From positions 35,295,250-35,359,249 of the forward strand of contig NC_068577.1 of the NCBI RefSeq assembly GCF_025698545.1: DNA of 64,000 nt. Direction: 5' to 3'. Positions 59,761 through 64,000 of the stretch are shown one piece after another (the stretch's first letter is position 1; every line of letters starts with the position of its first letter). Position numbers and translations under genes: made by a program. Below the pieces are notes generated by a model, which saw only the letters and a program-made list of their open reading frames with translations, did not search any database and was not told the origin of the DNA. This stretch comes from Gossypium raimondii (lineage: Eukaryota; Streptophyta; Magnoliopsida; Malvales; Malvaceae).

Positions 59761-62640
59761 ACAATGGAATAGAACTAGATGCGAACACTCAAATTAAAAT
59801 GATTTTTAAAAGCTTGTCTAAGGACTTTGCTCGATTTAGGGTTGCTTACACCTTAGGAAGCAAATAGCTTACCCTTACTCAACTCATGCAAGAGTTATAG
59901 TCTTTTGAGATAATGTTAAATCAGGGGGGAGGGGCAACTGCTTTGTGGAAAAGTATAAGCAAACTTATAAGTTGCTTCTTCCTTAGAAGGGAAGGGAAAA
60001 TAGGCTAAGGGGAAAAAAAGGCTAAGCTTTCGGGTCTACCCAAAGTGGATAGGAAGAAGCCTAGGAAGCCTAAAGACTTATCTAAGTCTAAATGCTTTTT
60101 TGCAATAAGAAAGAGCACTTTAAGGCCGACTGTAAAAAATAGAAGTATTGCCTAGCCTCTAAAGGAAAAGGTAAATAAATCTTAGTCATTGAAACTTGTT
60201 TAGTGAAAGATTCAATAGACCACTAGGTCATTTATTCTGTAGTCACTAATCATGTTTGTGTTTCTTTGTAGAGGTTTAAGGAATCCAAAAATCTATGTTA
60301 TAGGATTCTTTCATTGTGAACCGGAGATGAGAGCAATGTGGCAGCAAAAGCAGTAGGAGATGTACATATTTAGTTTGATAGTTTTAGGATGATTATTTTG
60401 AAAAACGTTTTTTATTTACCTAATTATAGGAGAATTTAATTTCAGTTGCATGTTTATTTCAATATGGTTATACAGTGACTTTTAATAAAGGGATTGTAAT
60501 TCCTAAAAATCACTTTTATCTATAATCAATGGATACAAAATAATCTCTATTTTATCAAACCAAATATGTACCTACTACTTGAAATAGAACTTGTGAATAA
60601 GAAACTTAAAATTTCTCACTCTAATGAGGCGTACTTGGGGCATTTAAGATTTGGTCATAATAACCAAAATAGAATCACCAAAGCTTGTGAAAGATAGGAC
60701 TTTAATTTCTCTTAAAGAGTTGCATTTTTCACAATATGAATCTTGTTTGAGAGGTAAAATGACCAAGATATATTTTAATGCGAAAGGTACAAGGAATTCT
60801 TAACTCTTAGAACTTGTGCATACTGATGTATGCGGTTTCATGAATGTTAGTGGACAGGGAGGTTATGATTATTACATAACCTTCATAGACGATTATTACA
60901 AACATGAGTATGTATATCTAATTCACAATAAGAGTGAAGATTTTGATAAATTTCAAAAGTTTCGTGTGGAAATGGAGAAACAATTAAGTTTACCTATTAA
61001 GACACTTCAGTTTGATCGATGTGGGGAATATTTATTACATGAGTTATTGGGTTACCTAAAAAAATGTGATACTATACTAGTTGATTTCGCCGAGTATTTC
61101 ACAATAAAATGATGTAGTGGAGAGAAGGAACAAAACCTTGCTAAATATGGTAAGTTCAATGTTAAATTATTCACAACTGCTGATATCCTTTCTGGGATAT
61201 GCATTACAAAGGACTTGTTGTATTCTGAATAATGTGCCAACTAAGAAAGCCACTAAGACTTATATGAGATGTGGCATTAAAAGAAGGCTAACCTAAATCA
61301 CTTTAGGATATGGGGATGTCTAGTACATTATTGGATAAGGATGCAAAGAAGTTGAATTCACAAACAAAATTGTGCATGTTTGTTAGCTATCAAAAAGGAA
61401 CAGAGGGTGGATTATTTTATAACTCGAGAGACTAAACGGTCGAGGTATCAAGACATGCCACTTTCCTTGAGAAAAGTTACATGGACGACTTCAAACCTTG
61501 AAGTAGATTGGTACTAGAAGAAATTTTAGGAAATAAAGAGAACCTTCAAGTTTCGATATTAAATTCTATTTCGAGTAATAGACCTATAAATGATTGACAA
61601 CATAGGGTGCCTCTTTGTTGTGGGAGGGTCTTTAAAATGTTGGATTTCTCCATGTATGACACAGTGTTTTTAACACGAAGTCTTTTGAATAAGAAAATGA
61701 CAACCCAATCACATACAATGAAGTGATGCAGAGTATTGATTTCAATATCTAGGAAATAGTTATGATTACTGTAATCGATTTTATGAAGTCCAATTCAATT
61801 TGAGAACTTGTAGACTTACCATATGGGATAAAATCCACATGGTGTAAATGGACCTACAAACATAAAATGAATACAATAGGAAAGGTAGAAACCTATCAGG
61901 CTAAACTTGTAGCAAAGAGTTACATACAGAAATAATGTATTGATTAAGAGGACACATTTTCTCTAATAGCGATGCTTAAGTCTATCTGTGTTCTACTATT
62001 CACTGAGACGACTTTCGATAACGAGGTATGGAAAATAGATGTCAAGACAACATTTCTAAACAACTATCCTAAAGAAAACATCTATATGTTACAACCTACT
62101 AAATATATAGCTAAATGAAATACACATAAAGTTTACAAGTTGCTAAGATTCATATATGGACTTAAGCAAGCATCTTGCTCATGGAATCAAATATTTGATC
62201 AAGCGATCAAAACTTTTGGATTTGAGCAAAACGTTGATGAACATGTATTTATAAATGTATTAAGGATGGAAAGGTGGTCTTTCAAGTTCTATATGTCAAT
62301 GACATTCTACTGTAGTTAAGCTAAAAATTTAGCATAAATGATTTGTGTAAAGCCAACTATTTTTTGGGAATTTGAATTCTTAGGCATCAAAGAATAATGT
62401 GATAGCTTTATCGCAAACTTCATACATAGACAAGATATTGGAATACTTTATAATGACTAATTCGAAGAATGGTACAAAATATTCTATATTAGGGTTCCAT
62501 CTTTCTTTAGAGAATTGTCTTAATATAGAGAAAGAAAGAGAGTATATGAGAAATGTTCCTTATGCTTCATCAGTAGGAAGTCTCATGTATGTTATGTTGT
62601 GCATCCATCTAGATATTTGTTTTGTAGTAGGATTGATGAG
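59761..62640 (+). mobile_element. Degenerate Ty1/copia polyprotein, split by the LTR at 44190
   Basis: In order: gag (DANTQIKMIFKSLSKDFARF, then LTQLMQELQSFE); a CCHC knuckle near 60090; protease scraps; integrase 60816-61112 (THTDVCG-like start, DRCGEYL where DNGGEYL is usual); reverse transcriptase fragments at about 61840-62340, where the active-site region reads YVNDILL instead of YVDDILL; and a piece of the RT C-terminus (62399-62640). Stops are frequent and RNase H is absent. Inactive. Its first bases are the right copy of the ACAAT target duplication. Confidence 0.75.
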
Positions 62641-64000
62641 TTGATACCAAGCAATGTTGGATCTAATGTCCTTAGTGTAGTATTTTTTTCTATGTATACT
62701 TGTATTTTTAAAACAATTTGGTTTAATAAAATATCCATTGATTACATTAATATTCTTTGTATATTGCCCTTAGTGGTTTTTGCATACAAAAACAAAATGG
62801 AAGCAAATGTTAACTAATTGAGTATCTAATGTTTAACTAATGGATAAATGATATCCTCTTATCAACATTATATGATAGAAGAAAAGTAAACATGGTCACA
62901 GGCCATTTGTCTTTTGATAAATGAATTGATTACTATTTGGTAATAATTGACTTTTCATGAAGGAAGATGTAATAGTTACTATTATGAGATAAAATAAGAT
63001 TATATTGGGAGAACGAATTTATCCCATAGAGATTAAGGATATCCTATATGGGTAACTCACTTATGACAAGATCATTGGATGAACACTTATTAAGTAGCTT
63101 AGTCGAATACTATAGTGGAATGACTTCAGTAACTAAATAAGTTTATAATTAACAGTGAAAAGTTGAAACTTAATTATAAATTATTTGAGCCCTAATTATA
63201 TTTTTCAATTGATCCTCCTCTAGCTTATTGAAACCAAAATGAATTGAGTGTAGAACTAAACGAACATAAATGAATGGAAATGATGAAGTTAGAGAAATGG
63301 GTCACATTAAAAATGAATGTGTTTTCTTACTTAGTATAAAATTACTTGAGAATTAATTTAAGGTTTTCAAATTATTATTTAATTAATTATAATTAAATAA
63401 TTGAAGTTTGAAAATGGAATTAAATTAATTATTCATTATGAATTTGTTTAATAAGGAAATTAAATATATTTCCTCATAGTTTTTATGGTAAAGTTGTCAT
63501 AACTATAACATAACTAGAATTAGGTTGATAAAATTATTTAATTGATAATTTAATTTAGTTAATTTAATTAATTATTAAATCTTTATTTTTTGGGAAATAG
63601 AAAACAAATATTGTGTTAGATTAAATTATAAATGGTTGGGTCAAAAGTCCAAAAAGTACATATAATTGGACCCAGTACATGAGAGACCCAAATTCCCCTT
63701 ACTAAAAAAAGAGGGGCGACAACCCTAGTATTATTAACTAGGTTGTGTCGCGCACCCCTATTCTAGTTAGAGTATGAGTGTGTTTTCTATTAAATAAATA
63801 TTATTTGTGTAAGACTTGCTCAACCAAAATTCTTTTATCTCTCCCTATAAATAGATGGCACCGATTGACATAAAATCATAAGTTTTCGTACATCATTATT
63901 TTGCTAGAAAGCAGTGAAAATTTATTAATTAAGAATAAATTCTATTTTCTGAAAATTATGATATTTACTAGTTTCTATTAAAAGAATTACTTTCCTACTG
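62641..64000. mobile_element. Probable copia LTR or non-genic flank with a TATA box
   Basis: No gene supported. TGTTGGATCTAATG near 62652 could be an LTR start following the copia remnant. A good TATA sequence (CTATAAATAG, about 63845-63854) lies 1.2 kb further on, as expected of an LTR promoter. The end of any LTR is outside the window. The rest is AT-rich. Confidence 0.35.

Overview
This is a 64 kb piece of a plant nuclear genome. It comes from a eudicot, and cotton (Gossypium) or another Malvales is my best guess. The evidence is intron-rich genes with GT-AG borders, plant-only families (DUF538, galactinol synthase, alkaline/neutral invertase) and a dense load of LTR retrotransposons with very long LTRs. 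The order rhodanese/FSH protein - ICP55 - DUF538 matches the Arabidopsis At1g09280-At1g09300-At1g09310 interval as I remember it. The species call is inference.

Genic part (1-15.9 kb). (i) The nearly complete 3' part of a rhodanese + FSH serine-hydrolase gene (+). (ii) A 14-exon mitochondrial Xaa-Pro aminopeptidase, ICP55 type (+), for which I could assign every exon. (iii) A single-exon DUF538 gene (+). (iv) A 6-exon organellar alkaline/neutral invertase (-), which runs towards the DUF538 gene. (v) The first 59 bases of an F-box gene, cut by a retroelement.

First repeat belt (15.9-27.2 kb). It holds a mosaic Ty1/copia element on the minus strand, a broken hAT transposase gene interrupted by a truncated gypsy-type LTR, and a roughly 1.4 kb near-perfect inverted repeat.

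Island with a duplication scar (27.2-37.1 kb). A 3' fragment of a galactinol synthase gene is joined directly to the inside of an ARF GTPase gene. The ARF copy has lost its P-loop exons and carries a decayed copia element in an intron. The full-length galactinol synthase gene lies 8.2 kb downstream. The two breakpoints fit one tandem duplication whose unit began in an ARF intron and ended in galactinol synthase exon 2. The full-length galactinol synthase itself has an apparent 1-base deletion.

Second repeat belt (37.4-64 kb). An LTR of another type (37.4-39.9 kb) is followed by a decayed gypsy pol and LTR. Then comes a nested stack. A copia element was hit by a gypsy-type LTR (target duplication ACAAT at 44185 and 59761). 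That LTR now exists only as a solo LTR split into four parts by three later insertions: a solo LTR (duplication AATTA), a 5'-truncated chromovirus with its own 3.6 kb LTR, and another solo LTR (duplication ATGAA). The matching duplications let the order of events be read from the sequence.

The host genes do not form a pathway together; they are independent plant genes. I saw no tRNA or rRNA genes, no CRISPR and no bacterial features. The most interesting content is structural: the duplication junction, the nested LTR stack, a conserved palindrome near the start of several different LTRs, and the long inverted repeat.
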